Notes under the pieces: model-generated
The model's database searches: none
What the model was told of the DNA's origin: nothing
What the model saw: only the letters and a program-made list of their open reading frames with translations
Shown here: piece by piece, positions 1 to 12,075 of the stretch
Layout of the letters: every line of letters starts with the position of its first letter
How positions within the stretch are numbered: the first letter of the stretch is position 1
Translations under genes and position numbers: made by a program
Source: Paramecium tetraurelia
Taxonomy: Eukaryota > Ciliophora > Oligohymenophorea > Peniculida > Parameciidae
Reading direction: 5' to 3'
Assembly (NCBI RefSeq): GCF_000165425.1
Contig: NW_001798963.1
Location: forward strand, 186,001 to 250,000
DNA length: 64,000 bases

Positions 1-1304
1 AAAACAACAAATCATGAATTTGAGCTGGACATTTTTAAAGTGGGTACTTTAATGTATAAATTGTACTAATTATTATGTAAAATTAGCTACAAAAAAAATA
101 TGTAAGGCGATTAAGACTAATTTCCTGAAATTCCAGATTTTGGAAGTGATCTTTTGAAAAATCTCCTTGAAAACTAGTCTTACTATAGATTTAATATGGA
201 TGCAGCCTTATAACATCGATACTTCAATTCTTTAAGCGGAGATGGAATTTATAAAGGTATTTATCCAAACATATTTAGAAATTTATTCAATGAATCCCAA
301 ATTTAAGGATAAGATCGAAGAATCCTAGTCTTACTAAACTAAGAATTTTAACACTCTATTATCTTTAACAAAATAATAATAATATTTTTAAGTAGATATG
401 TCGACAGAACTCTAAAACTGATTTTATATTTTTTTTTAGTTTATTTAACTATTAAATTTAGATATTGATCTTCCAACGCAAATGCTATTTGAAGCCAACC
501 AGATATTTCATAACTTTGTTAAACTATAAATTAGAAATTTTAACTATTTTGATATTTATATGGTAACACTTTTATTGTTTCAATTTTTAATTATTTACAA
601 TATAGTATAAAAATATATTTATCGCATTTATTGCATGCATAAATAGTACGGTAATTACATTTCCATATCTTTGATACGTGATTTTTCTTTTATCAACTGT
701 GTCTTAATTAAACAAAATTTTGAAGATTAAACCAAATTGGGAATATAATAATAATTTAATTTATGGTAGTAAATTGAATTAAAAAAAAAATAATCTTTAA
801 CAAAGTTTAGGTAATTTACAGAACACAAGTTAACAGTTGAATTATACAATATCATAAATTCCCTAAAAATGTATATTATTAAGATCGTAAATTTATAATC
901 ATAGTTTTAAATTTCTTATGAATATTATAATTTATTGCTCAATCCTGTTTGAGGATAGTATTTATAGGATTTCAGTCGACTTCTATTAAATTCATAATAA
1001 CTTTTTTTTAGTAGCTTATAAATCTTATCAATTAAAGAAGAAAAATCTAATATAATAGTAAGAATATAATTTATTTGTTTAAAATACTAATATTATTTTA
1101 GGGTTCGTAAATATTGACCTATTCCATTTTCAATGAGATCTCTTGGGATTGAGAATATAAGAATGATTAAATCAACTTCTATAGTATTTTACTCAATAGG
1201 TACTCTAAACGATAGTTTTTTAATAAGTCAAAGGTAAAAAAATCAGTTAGACCCATTTATATTCTATTAATTTAAAAAACCTATTTTTTTTCTTTATGGA
1301 ATGA
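1..1304 (+). CDS. Ser/Thr protein kinase, C-terminal part (5' end outside window)
   Basis: The frame is open from base 1 with UAR read as Gln. The first 95 residues look like the end of a kinase C-lobe: a D-I-F-K-V-G-T-L helix as in subdomain IX, then SDLLKNLL and RFNMDAALQHRYF, which resembles the R-x-x-x-x-x-L-x-H-x-F element of subdomain XI. The catalytic loop lies upstream of the window. TGA occurs in this frame at 466-468, but a second frame is open for about 160 codons from about 463 with lysine- and glutamine-rich helices, so I infer that small introns carry the protein on as a long tail. The end at 1304 is the first TGA that fits. It converges on the gene ending at 1402. The kinase remnant is fairly sure; the tail structure is not. 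Confidence 0.55.
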
Positions 1305-1401
1305 TATTAATCAATCTTAATTTCTATAATTAATTATTAAATATTCTCAAATTTATTTACTCCTAAAAATAAGAATTTTATATTAGATAAATTTATTAAT
1401 A

Positions 1402-2744
1402 TCATAATCTAAATCCAGATTAATAACTCCCATTCGGTTATGTTTGCTTAATATATTGTGTATCACCCTATTTTAATAACAACCCTTTTGGAATAAACTC
1501 TCCTACTTATTATAAATGTTCCTGTAAGATTTTATTCTTCTCCTCCTCTATTACTTGTTATTTATAGACTTCTTCTCTTCTTTATCTTTCTAATTATTCC
1601 ATCTCTTTTTATTTTTCCATTTAAAACAATTGTAATCTTTGTTGCCATAATCTCTCAACTTCTTTTTTATGCTCCATTTCTTTCATTCTTCTTTTCTATT
1701 ATCCCAATTATTCAAGTTTATCATCTTCAGCAAATTTTTTCATCATTTGATCTCTAAAATCTCTTTCTAATTATTATTCTTCTTCTTTCTGCCTTTACTT
1801 TCTTATTCTGGCTTCTTATTCAGCTTATTGCATTTCTCTTTTCTAAAATTCTCTTTTATTTGCTTCATCAATATCCTTTTATCTCATCTAAGCATCATAT
1901 TATTCTTAATAAAGCTAGAATCTTAATTCTGTTAACAATTCTGCCTCTTACTTTCTTCTCTCTTCCTCTTCCTTCAATTTTTAGAAGATTTTATCTCTAC
2001 ACTATATCCAAAACAATACTTAGCTGCATTTTCTTCTTGTTTCTTTACTTTTATTTCATAAGCCTGTCTATCTTTCTCTTTTATGAAATCTAAGTATTTT
2101 TAATTTTCATCCCTTTCTCTTTGTTTCATTCTTTGGATAAGTTCTGCTTTTTCCCTTAATGCTACCTGCATATCAGAAAAAGCTATTTTTTTTTTTTTGG
2201 CAGAATCTTCCAAAAATTTTCTATCTTCTTCAATTAATTAATGAATAACTCTATTCACTTGATCCTTTTCATAAATATATTATTCTTTTGCTTCATCTCT
2301 CAATTATTCATGTTCTTTCATCTACTTTTATAAAGTCTGAAATTTATTATGTATAACATTTTACATATTTTCCCTCTAATCTTTAACCCAAACGGTATTT
2401 TTCTTTAGCTCTTTCTTCTTCTTATTCTCTTTTTAGTTTTTCAAGAATGGCTGCTTCTATTTCACTCTCTTATTTCTATCATAGAAAATATAACTGTCTG
2501 AAAATACCAAGTCTTAAATTCTTCTTAATTGTTATTCTGCTAATTATTGAGTTCTCTCTTTGGTGACATATGCTGTTTGTACTTTTTATTTTAGCAATTT
2601 GATTTCTTCACTTTCAGCACATATCCTTTCAATTTCTCTCTTTCTTTTTTCTTCCTCTACTTTTCTCTTTTATAATTCCCTAGCAAGCTAATCTTCAAGA
2701 CCATATGGATCAGAGATTGGATTTCTATTTTGATTGTGAATCAT
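1402..2744 (-). CDS. MNS1-like trichohyalin-plectin-homology coiled-coil protein (axonemal)
   Basis: The frame runs from ATG at 2744 to TGA at 1402 after removing three introns of 23-32 nt. The product of about 420 residues is almost entirely charged coiled coil (runs of KREIER, EEERAKE, KQRQKEEE), typical of the TPH group of ciliary microtubule inner proteins (MNS1, CFAP45, CFAP53). The C-terminus LQEHLQQVGEFIPKGLLL resembles the ending of vertebrate MNS1 (KEHA..LLGYLPKGV), so MNS1 is my preferred family. The expected role is a filamentous protein inside ciliary doublet tubules. The start lies 24 bases after the stop of the upstream minus-strand kinase gene. The TPH class is fairly sure; the exact orthology is not. 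Confidence 0.65.
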
Positions 2745-2768
2745 GATAAAATAATTAATTATAATAAT

Positions 2769-4216
2769 TCATTTTAATACACCAGCTTAGATTAATGGGA
2801 GTAAATTTGCATTAGGTAAACTTTAGTTTCTATGCTTGTTAGGTCTTGCCTTTCTCTTATTTGGAGAAACTTCCTCAAGTATGGGCAATCTATTGTTCTC
2901 CAAAGATATTTTCGATTAATGTTGAGTTATCACCTCCAAAACACTCACTTCCTCTTAACTTTAATGTCTATTCGGTCTGACCTTCATAATCGGCTTTCTT
3001 ATTTACTTGTTGGCTATCGAAATAAATTCTATACTTTATTATATTATTCTAATATCAACAATACTTCTGGTTAAGCTTTGCGATTATTATGTACGTGGTC
3101 TTTTTTATCAATAGACTTTTAACTAGTTACATCTTCATAACTTCCATTCACACTCATTAAAGATCTTGGATTCGGACTTGCTTGTTGAGAATGTAAAGAT
3201 TTTATTTGTTTTCTATTGACACACTCATAACAAGGTTTTGGAAGCATGGATGTAAAATAATGGTAATTCTTAGGAAACTTAATGGTTGACAACAATGTAT
3301 TAGGTTCGTTATCTGTTTATTCTTGTTTTGGTAGTTCCTCCTATCTTTTCAAAAGAGATGGAAATTATAATAATTTATCGCAATTTGGTCTCAAATGAGG
3401 TTTCACTTACAACATTGACCTTATTGCATTGCTGAGATCTTGAGAATAATTATGAGAAATTCTAGGATAATACCCTCTAATAACTCTCTGATATAATTCT
3501 TCCATACTCTCTGCCTGAAATGGGGGCTTTAGGGCTGCCATCTCATACACAACGCAACCTAAACTCCAGATGTCTGATTTCTGATCGTAAGGTTGATCTT
3601 TCCACACTTCAGGACTTGCATAAAACGGTGTTCCTGTTTGAGTGTAAAGAAGTCCCTTCTTAGCAACTTTAGAAACATTCATATCCCCCAATTTTACATC
3701 TCCATTCTAGTATAAAAATACATTTGCACTCTGTTAAAATATTATATGTTATACCTTTAGATCTCTGTGTAGAATTTTTAATTCATGTAATGCTTTCAAT
3801 CCCCTCACTATTTAAATAAAAGTATTCCAAATTATTTGTTCCTCAATCAATTTCCCAGTTTTTTTAGAGTTTACAATTTTTTAGTACAAATCGCTACCGT
3901 CTGCAAATTCCATTACAATACTAACCGCAAAATTTATAGTTTTTACCATAATGAATTGCTTTGAATATCAATAAAAGCTTCTTTATAACTGATAATATTT
4001 GGGTGTTTTACAGAGGCTAATATACGAACCTCGTTCATTGCATTTTATTTTTCCTTATCATTCAAGTTCTATAATTTCACTTTCTTTAAAGCATATTCTT
4101 ATGAATCCTCCAATCTTTTTACCTTATATACAGACGAATAAGCTCCCTCACCTAATAATACCTGTTATATTCGTCTTACCTAATTTGGACAGCAGTTAAA
4201 AATCTTTCAAAGACAT
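2769..4216 (-). CDS. NIMA-related (NEK) protein kinase
   Basis: N-terminal kinase domain: glycine loop LGEGAYSSVYKV (split by a 28-nt intron), catalytic lysine in YALKKV, catalytic loop LHRDLKSANVFL, metal motif G-D-M-N in place of DFG, activation segment TQTGTPFYASPEVW, then SDIWSLGCVVYEMAALKPPF. The GDMN motif and NVSK after it match the NEK pattern (GDLGVSK or GDLNVSK). The tail of about 180 residues is basic and low in complexity. Ciliate NEKs commonly act on cilia and basal bodies, so that role is inferred. Near 2985 the tail changes frame. An intron ending in AAG would explain it; otherwise this is an indel. The start at 4216 directly precedes the kinase domain. Confidence 0.85.
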
Positions 4217-4295
4217 TGCTATTTATATATGTTATAATTATTGTTAAAATATTAATAATTATATATATATTAAGAAATTTTTATACTTTGATTTA

Positions 4296-5709
4296 TCATC
4301 CTCCAACCCATCTCACTTTAACTTTGAATGTCTAATATTCTTTAGTCAACTGCAGCATCTTTAATGTTAACGGAAGTTTACCTCCTCCTAGGGGTGTTTC
4401 ATTGATAAATAGATCAACAGAAGCTGCATCTCTACATATAAAATTGATTATTACTTAGAAATTCCTAAATATTGGTAAACTGCCTCCTATAATTATAATA
4501 GGGTGTTATTAGTATTTGTAATTGTTGAGAATTGTCGTACAATTTATCCATCCTAAATCTCAAAGTTGATTGTTATTTATTTTCCTGGACTTTAAACATT
4601 TGATTATGGAGGATTATTGACTTATGATTATCCATATTGACCTTATTTAGATTATTATAATTATTATTATTATTGCTATTAATATTGTTATTGTTATTGC
4701 TATTAATAAGCCATATTAGTTTATTAAACATTTTATTATTGATTGTACTGTTGATTTTGTTATTGATATGGTTGTTATTGATATTGTTGTTATTGATATG
4801 GTTGTTGCTGATTGTATTGCTGATTTTATTATGAATTATATTGGGTTTACCCTCCTGGATTTTATCCCTAAAAATGACTTTAATTAATCACATTGTTCCT
4901 AATTTAAGAATATAGAGATACTATTAAACAGGTCTTTAATTAAAGTTAGCTTGCTAATTATTTTGAAATTAATTAATTTGGCTTGATACTTTCCAATCCA
5001 ATTAGGCGAAATATTACAGTCCTATTGTATTAAGAGTAGTTTATGGATTCATTAATGACAAGTTTTTAGTGCCATGGTAAAGATGCTAATGCCTAAGGAT
5101 ATAAATTAAAATTTACTGTAGATCCACTCCTAAACTTTACTAACTGGCCAAGATCAAATCATGAATTGTAATATTATCACTTAATTAAAGTTAGATTTAC
5201 TAGTTCCCATTTTTTATATTGATATTGCTAATATGGTTTAATATTAATACAATTGTTTTGATTGTTGAGTATTGTACACTTATTATTATTGTTATTAGGG
5301 TAGTGTTGTTAAGACTTAAGGTTAATTTCTTGCTTGAGAATTGGTATAATCAATTTGATTTTGTTGATATGGCCGATTCTAGCTTCCAGATGGCTATATA
5401 TCTAAATTATTTTGATTTGGGTATTGCAATTATTTTTTTTAGAGTAAGAGTTTTGCTTTCTTTAATCCTCCTAAAACTTGTTGAAGGCTGTTGTTTGAAG
5501 GAATAATCACTTGGCCTGTGGCTTAGATTTGAATTTAGATATTACTTTAATCTAATCCATTTAGTTTCCTAAAAACATATTAGAATATTCTACTAAGAGT
5601 GGGTTGTTTGAATGAATTCGATTAGTTCATTTATACTCACTGTATCATCTATGCATAAGGTTGTTTTGCAGGTTGAATCAAATATTTCGATTTCTAGTTC
5701 AATTTCCAT
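4296..5709 (-). CDS. Q/N-rich protein with three ubiquitin-like (beta-grasp) segments
   Basis: Five introns of 23-25 nt, each GTA...TAG, join one frame from ATG 5709 to TGA 4296 (about 430 aa). Segment 1 (residues 1-70) alternates beta strands and helix (ELEIEIFDSTCKTTL, VSINELIEFIQ, GQVIIPSNNSLQQVLGG). Segment 2, in the middle, is the clearest: FNINIKNGNQQIQLQL, TIHDLILASQQSLGVD, LYHGTKNLSLMNPQTTLNTI, as in a ubiquitin domain. Segment 3, at the C-terminus, has ITINFEIQDGQIVRQF, LLQLQEAVYQYLG and a final F-K-V-K-V-R-W-V-G-G. The linkers are PYQQQ- and QQNQQ-rich. The last residues are Gly-Gly, reminiscent of processed ubiquitin-like modifiers, but this is only a resemblance. I do not recognise a named family. 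Confidence 0.7.
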
Positions 5710-5864
5710 CTATTTCTATTATTTTTTGAAAATTAATTAAAAATATATTAAATCTTGATTGGGAATTCACAGACTTATTAGAGGGAATATAATTAATGTT
5801 GCTATTACGAAAATCGAGCCTAAACTATTTGAATATAAATATATGATATGCTTTAAAATAATTA

Positions 5865-8037
5865 TCAGAATTTATTAATGATGAGGTCTAAGACTTTATC
5901 AATTTCAGGTTCTGAATATTTCCAACAATCATCCCAAAACACCTCAACATAACCTAACTTCGTTTTCAACTCAAAGGAAGCCATCTGCCCTATACAGAGA
6001 TTAGGTTTCCTATTAGGTTGCGTCTCAATTGATTAATCCTAATCCACCTATTTCTCCTTTCCTACTAGACTGTTCAATCTTGAGGATGTATGTTTTGTGA
6101 AAATGAAATGCATAGTCATTGAGCATTTCATTTAAACCATCGTAACGTAATCTCTTTTTATCATGTCAATGAGAGATTGTTTATCGTTTTCAGCTAACAA
6201 ATAATCACTCCTTTTAAAAACAATTTTGTATTTATCATCAGAAACTTCGCTTGCTAAATACCTCTTATGATAGATTCCATTGTCTATGGTTATCCAGCCA
6301 ATGATATTTTATTCTATCAATCTGTTTAACACTGATTATTGAGACCATTAATCATCGAGTAACGGATATTTCAATTTTAATCTATTCAATTTAAAAACCA
6401 AAGTGTAATGATTATCATCAATATTATACGAATGCAAACCTATTATAACTGGTAAGAAGATTCCCAAACCACACATGAATTCCTACTCATACCTTAACCA
6501 TAATTATTACAATCCTCCACCTTTAGTTAATTGTCTCTTCTATTCATTGGTAATAAATTCAACTGAAATTAGATTATCATGAGATAAGAAGAAAGTCCCT
6601 TCACGGTTAATTCCTTATTATTATTATTTTACACATTCGACATTCTTTTCTACATCTAACGACATTTTTATTTCTTTCATTGTAATTCCAAAATACTCTC
6701 TTACTTTTTAATTCAGAATATCCTAACCAAAAGTTGTAATCAGAATATTGTTATTGTTACTTATTTGAATTGCTTTCTATAACATCTTATTGAATTGAAA
6801 GTGAGTCATCTCGTTATTTAATAGATTTTGGCCATCTTCTAACATCTCATAACTTGCATAAAGGAATAATCTCAATTAATTATGACCAACATGTTGAATG
6901 CCTTTTAATAACTACTAAGGATCTTCGTATACGGTTTCTTAAGGCAATAATTAAAGTGGCTAAAAGGATTCCAAAGACAATGAAATAGTATTGTTCTTTT
7001 TTTATCTGTAAACTTTGATTTCAATACTATTTATATCTTGGCCTTTGGTCTCGATTTGAATGTTTTCATAAGACTTCTGTATCGTGTCTGACCTCTCCTC
7101 ATTATTTGTATCCAAGAGTCTCTATTACAGAACCAACTTTTTCGGACGAAATAAATATCTCACGTGTCTATGGATTATTGGCTCATACAATCGAATTATG
7201 GTCATCATTAATGTGGCTATCACTTAAACGAATTGACACACAATTCTTAATCTTTCATCATCCTAAAAGTAATTTATAACCACAGGCTATCATAATGACA
7301 ATCATTTATACTATCAGCAATCTCGCAAATACATATAGCAATCCGTAAGTAACATTTATTTTAATGTAAGTTTGCAGGTATTTCTTTATGAACTTATCAA
7401 TTACAGTCTTGTATATTTCCGTTTGTAATATCTCTGGAGGATACTTTAACAACTTCATTAACATCGTTGATAGAATTATCATCACAATACCTCTTAGATA
7501 TACTAAGAATGTTGAAAACACATTGTGTGATTTTAAGTTACAATCTCCTAAAATACTAGTCAATGTATTATTAATACCTTACACCTAAATCATCAAAAAC
7601 CACTACGAGTATCAAAGAAATCAATGCTGCTGCAAATATTCCTATCTTGATCTCCCTTGATATATTGAAATCATTGTAATTCTTAGCATAAATCTAACAA
7701 TATAGGTTAACTATCAATAATGTGTTCAATAAATTATAAACAATTGAGACTATCAAAGAAGGAATGGCAATCATTTGGCAAGTCTTCTCATTAATAGACA
7801 AAATATTTTCTTATTAATCTAATGAGTCATCAACTTAATAAAACTGGCTAAACATAAGAAAGAGACTCATTATCTAAATAACATAATCAAATCTACAGAT
7901 TGAGAGATAAGAATTCCCAAGATAATCTGACCAGGGTTGTGTCTTAATCTCCTGATCTTTCTTTGCGCATGTATTAGGATCAAAGTTATCACAAAAATAA
8001 TTCCATACAAGGATGTAAGCATAATATTTCTGAACAT
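5865..8037 (-). CDS. Seven-helix receptor fused to a PIP-kinase-like domain (GPCR-PIPK type)
   Basis: ATG 8037 opens directly on helix 1 (LYGIIFVITLILIHAQRK), then a basic loop (RRLRHNPGQ) and helix 2. A conserved-type Cys precedes helix 3, and helix 5 lies near FLVYLRGIVMIILSTMLMK. Helix 7 ends in RLYEPIIHRHVRYLFRPK. After a linker, ILNQKVREYFGITMKEI matches the helix that opens PIP kinases, and REGTFFLSHDN-LISVEF matches their glycine-rich sheet (usual form GSFF-x-D-x-IIKT). FLPVIIGLHSYNI corresponds to the F-x-G-L-x-R element. The usual ATP-binding lysine position reads Glu, so activity is doubtful. Introns are about 23-25 nt. The architecture is known in Dictyostelium, oomycetes and ciliates; signalling to phosphoinositides is inferred. 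Confidence 0.75.
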
Positions 8038-8340
8038 TTTTTTGTTTTAATAATCTATATATTCAAATCATATTATTCATAATTTTAAATGCTTATTCTA
8101 CTCAGAATAATAACATAAATTGACTCCTTTAAACAACACCCATATCCAAAATATGCTTCACACTGGGATAATGTAATTTTAGAATTCAAATACTTATTTC
8201 ACTTCCATTTTCATAGGTTATCTCTAAAACTTGATTTTCGTTATATAATCTCAATTTAATTAATTATAAAAGAAATTTTTACTTTCTAGATAATCCTTAC
8301 CTAAGGAAATAAAACCTAATCTGAATATTAATAATAAAAA
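8038..8340. other. Divergent intergenic region
   Basis: This 303-bp AT-rich spacer lies between two genes transcribed away from each other, so it presumably holds both promoters. I see no repeat, RNA gene or recognisable motif. Confidence 0.5.
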
Positions 8341-9624
8341 ATGAATATCAAGTTTGTTTACTAACAAAGGACTCATAAGATATCCTCAAAATATCAAACA
8401 TTGGCTGAAATAAGAACTGCGATGTAAAATATCTATCCAAATGAACTTTCTTAAGGATTCTCTCTGTATGTGACTTTGGATTAAAGTAAGCTTTTTATAA
8501 TTCACCAATAGCCCAAAGTCCTTATGAAATTCAGGATGAGTAGTTTTTCAAAAGGATTAAGGACTTATATGGTCACCTGGGATGGCAATCAATTAAGTTT
8601 CTTGTCAAAGATGTAAACTTTCCTGTTCTGACTACAGATGAGATCAACACACTCAATCAAAGTGTAGTAATAAAATCGAATGTGTAATTGAAATAATTTG
8701 ACGATATCTTATTGAAAAAAGCAGCAGATAAACCCCAACCTTAGAAATAGGAGATTAAAGAAAGTAATCCCTAACATTAACCTTAATAAACTAAAGTTGC
8801 AGACGGATTTACACAAGAGTAATTGATATTTCATAATTTTCAGGATAATTTAGCAGATAAATATGTTATCATTGCAAGATGTAGATTGCAATAGTGAAGA
8901 ATTCAAAAAATTTGTTTTCGAACTAATTGATGAGCGATTAGTGTTTCATGGAATCATTTAAAATCAAAAGCCATAACTTTAGTAGGAATAGCCGATAAAT
9001 CCAATATATAAAATGCAGGTTTTGTAAAAATAGAATAATCAAATTCATATGGAGATAGGGAAACCTTATAAATGGGAAATAGTTTTGAAAAATGATGGTA
9101 ACGTCATTTGGAAAAAAGGAATAGTAAAGTTAATTGGCATAGCTGGAACATTTAAAGACTTAAAGATAGAGGTATATTTGTAATCATGAATTTTAAGTTA
9201 TAAAACGATGTTAAACCCTAGGATACAGGATTGTTTTAATGTATGTTGAATCCACCAAACTAAAAGGTTAGTAATGCTATCAATGAATTTAAAGTAAGTG
9301 AAAACAATGATCGTAATTTAGTTGGCCCATTTTTCAAGTAACAAACCTGAATTTTTTGGACAAAAGGTGTGCTTCTGTTTGTTTGTGAATAATCAGGATG
9401 AGAAAATTAATAGAACATCAACAATAACTTAAAAAGATGCTCAATTTGATAGTAAGATATAATATAAAATTTAAGCTACCATTATAGACTAACAATTAAA
9501 AAAGATTTCAACTTTAGTATCTGTTCTGGGAGTTTCTAATTCTGAGGCGTAACTCTTTGTTCAATAAAACTAAAACCTAGATGTAGAACAACTAATTAAT
9601 ACCTACTTGGCAAGAAATAATTGA
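8341..9624 (+). CDS. NBR1-like protein: PB1, FW (NBR1) and UBA domains
   Basis: ATG 8341 follows an A-rich leader. Removing introns of 25-28 nt gives one frame to TGA 9624. Residues 1-75 resemble PB1 (start MNIKFVYQQRTHKI, then FSLYVTLD and a YEIQDEQFFKRI end). The middle domain matches the FW/NBR1 Ig-like fold: KWEIVLKNDGNVIWKKGIVKL, a P-Q-D-T-G-L-F strand, then EFFGQKVCFCLFV. The C-terminus (VLGVSNSEAQLF, NLDVEQLINTYLARNN) is a UBA-type three-helix ubiquitin binder. No Cys-rich ZZ finger lies between PB1 and FW, unlike animal NBR1. The likely role is selective autophagy cargo recognition; I saw no clear LIR motif. One intron ends in AAG. Confidence 0.75.
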
Positions 9625-9735
9625 TTTATGAGTATATGTAAGCTAACATTTCACTTTTGGTAATTATTTTTTTTGTATAATCAGTGAGACAAGGGATGAA
9701 TAAATTAAATTCTTACTATATTATATTTTATAAAA

Positions 9736-11793
9736 ATGGACCCAGGTGGTTCTACATTTGATTTAACAGCGCCAGCCTAGTTTTTATAACCTAAAATTAA
9801 TGTTAGCAAGCAGGCTGAGTAACCGATCAACAAGCCTTAAAAGGATGTATGGAATGTATATATAAAGCAGTTACAACAAAAAACACAAGCTTCAAATTCA
9901 AAACTACCTTAATTAAACAGCAATTAGAATGTGGCGAAAGGTTCAAACCAAAAGTAGACCTAGCAGGTGCAATAATCATCTCCAAAGCCAATCTAGAAGG
10001 CTAAAAAGATTGATTTGTTTAGAGATGCATTGTCATAAGCAACAACAAAATATTTACGTATCTTGTATTTTGACCATAGCTCCTGGGAAAAAGGAGAAGG
10101 ACAAGACTCAAAAACCTAAACCATAATAAGAATTGCAACAGCAATAGATAGAGGAGATCAAGAAGGAATATGAGGATTTGGTGTAAAATCATTATAAAGA
10201 CTTGTATGGACATGTTGCGAATGATCAGTAGAAGAGTTTGCAGGATTTACATAATAAGAGAATTGTTACTGCGTTGCAGGATTTGGAATCCAGGCCGAAA
10301 GTTTAGAATGCTCTTGAGAAGAAGGAGGAACAAATCAATAAGCAAAGGTTGTATAAGGATAGACTACTGTATGACATCAAGTAGATGATCATAAAGAGCA
10401 GAAGGCTGGATGAATTACTGAATGATTTGGTGTTGCAAAATGAGGATACAGTTAAGGAGACAATAGAGGAGTTGTTGGAGAAGGAATAAGTATAGGAGGA
10501 GAAAATGGCGAAATAAACTTATGAAATCGCTAAGTTGAGAGACATGTATTTAAAAAGAAGTATTTTCAATTTGATAACGAAGGGAAACTATTGTTGGAAG
10601 TGCAAAAATAATGTCAAATCACCTATGATGGATTAAAAATCAAATATTAATAATATGAAGCATCCTCTCAGAGTATGATGAGTAGGAAGAAGCAATTGGA
10701 ATCGTTATCAAAGATAGTTGCAAAGTATCGAAGTGAGTTTTAGAGTTAACAGAACTTCTTTGGAGCCAGTCTAAGAGGGAGATTTGATCCTATGTTGGAG
10801 GAAATATTGGAGGATGAACTGTCCAAATGTGGTGATGAATAGGCTTTGGAGATCGTTTAGCAAGGGGAAAAGAAGATCATAGCCATCAAGGAAGATAATG
10901 AAAAGAGGAAGAGGGGGGAACAGAAAGATAAAGCCAAATTGGCAATTGAGAATGCGACTTAAAATATTAATAAACAAAAATAGGATATACAATAGGAATT
11001 GGAGAAAAAAGTACTTTTGTTAATTTTCTAATTAGAAATAAATGTTCTAAAAATTAAGAGTAGTTACTAGCATTTCAAATTAAGAGATCATGAAGAAATA
11101 TAAATTAAATATGGATTTAGATTAAAATGAATTAAAAAACATTCAAGAATATGTTGGAAAAGAAATTGAAAGATACGAAAGATAGAATGATGAATTAAGG
11201 TCAGAAATTAAAAAATTGAAATATGAATAAGAGAATTCAATATTAGATGCTCAAATAAATTTGGATCAATTGGAAAGAGATGTTACTAAATAATAAGATT
11301 GTTTGTCAGAAAAAGAGAAATAAGTTAAAAAAGTTGAAAAATCAATAGATGAAGTGACCATGTCCTTATCTAGAATTATGTATCAATTAAGTGGTAAAGG
11401 AATGAAGGCAAAAAACATCGAAATTAAAAGGTCTGCTTTAGTAGCAACAGCCTCGACTATCTAATTACGTTTGGAAAGAATGCTAACAGTGCTGTCAAAA
11501 ACATAAGAGTTCTTAAATGAAGAATCTATTAACACAAATCCAAGATACAATAAGGTTGAAGATTTTATATGTTTGAATCCAAAGGTATAATAAATTAATT
11601 AATTTAGAGTTATATATCCCAAGAAATTAATGAGTAAGTCGAGGGTAACATAAAGTTTGTGTATAAGGAAGAGGATAGCTCTGATGAAGATTGCAAAGAT
11701 ATGGATGAAGTGAGATAATAAGTAAAGACCAAAGCTTAAGAAGATAAACCGTAAGTAGTTGTAGTACAAAAGAAAGATAAAAAACTTAAGTGA
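9736..11793 (+). CDS. Long coiled-coil protein, probably ciliary or cytoskeletal
   Basis: ATG 9736 to TGA 11793 with several 22-25 nt introns; about 610 residues. The first 100 residues are Pro/Gln/Lys-rich and disordered. The rest is heptad coiled coil (LQDLHNKRIVTALQDLE, KKIKNELRSEIKKLKYE-like stretches), with a more hydrophobic helix near residue 500 (LSRIMYQLSGKGMKAKNIEI). The end is acidic (EEDSSDEDCKDMDE). Such proteins in ciliates often belong to docking or linker complexes of the axoneme, but I do not recognise a specific family. One frame change near 10560 needs an intron with an AAG acceptor. The gene is certain; the function is not. Confidence 0.7.
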
Positions 11794-11893
11794 TATTATT
11801 TTTCTTTCCATTATAAATATATCTATAAAGATTAAAGCATTTATCCAGCAGCTTCGAAGGATAAATTATGATCTAATACAAAAGAAAATTCCA

Positions 11894-12040
11894 TTATTTC
11901 AAAGTATGTGTAATTTGACTGAATAATAAATGATTACATAGAAGACTTTATTAATACATCTGCATAGTCGTATAGACACTTTTGAAACAAAGGATTCCTC
12001 CATTAAACTATGGGATAGTTATTTAAAAATGATATAATGA
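11894..12040 (+). CDS. Possible small ORF
   Basis: From about 11830 to TGA 12040 a frame is open and amphipathic (FIQQLRRINYDLIQKKIPLFQ, LIHLHSRIDTFET). The only inner ATG candidate is near 11894. It could be an unrecognised last exon of the coiled-coil gene ending at 11793, or noise, since random frames are long when only TGA stops. Low confidence. Confidence 0.25.
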
Positions 12041-12075
12041 ACTAAGTTGATTTCTAATCGTATATATAATAGTAA

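Noticed and set aside
5219-5506. Open hydrophobic frame on the plus strand
   Set aside because: It lies antisense to Q/N-rich codons of the ubiquitin-like gene, whose complement naturally reads as Leu/Ile/Val.
8040-8260. Alternative N-terminal extension of the receptor with several cysteines
   Set aside because: A competing open frame exists, but the frame from ATG 8037 gives the expected helix 1, basic loop and helix 2 order.
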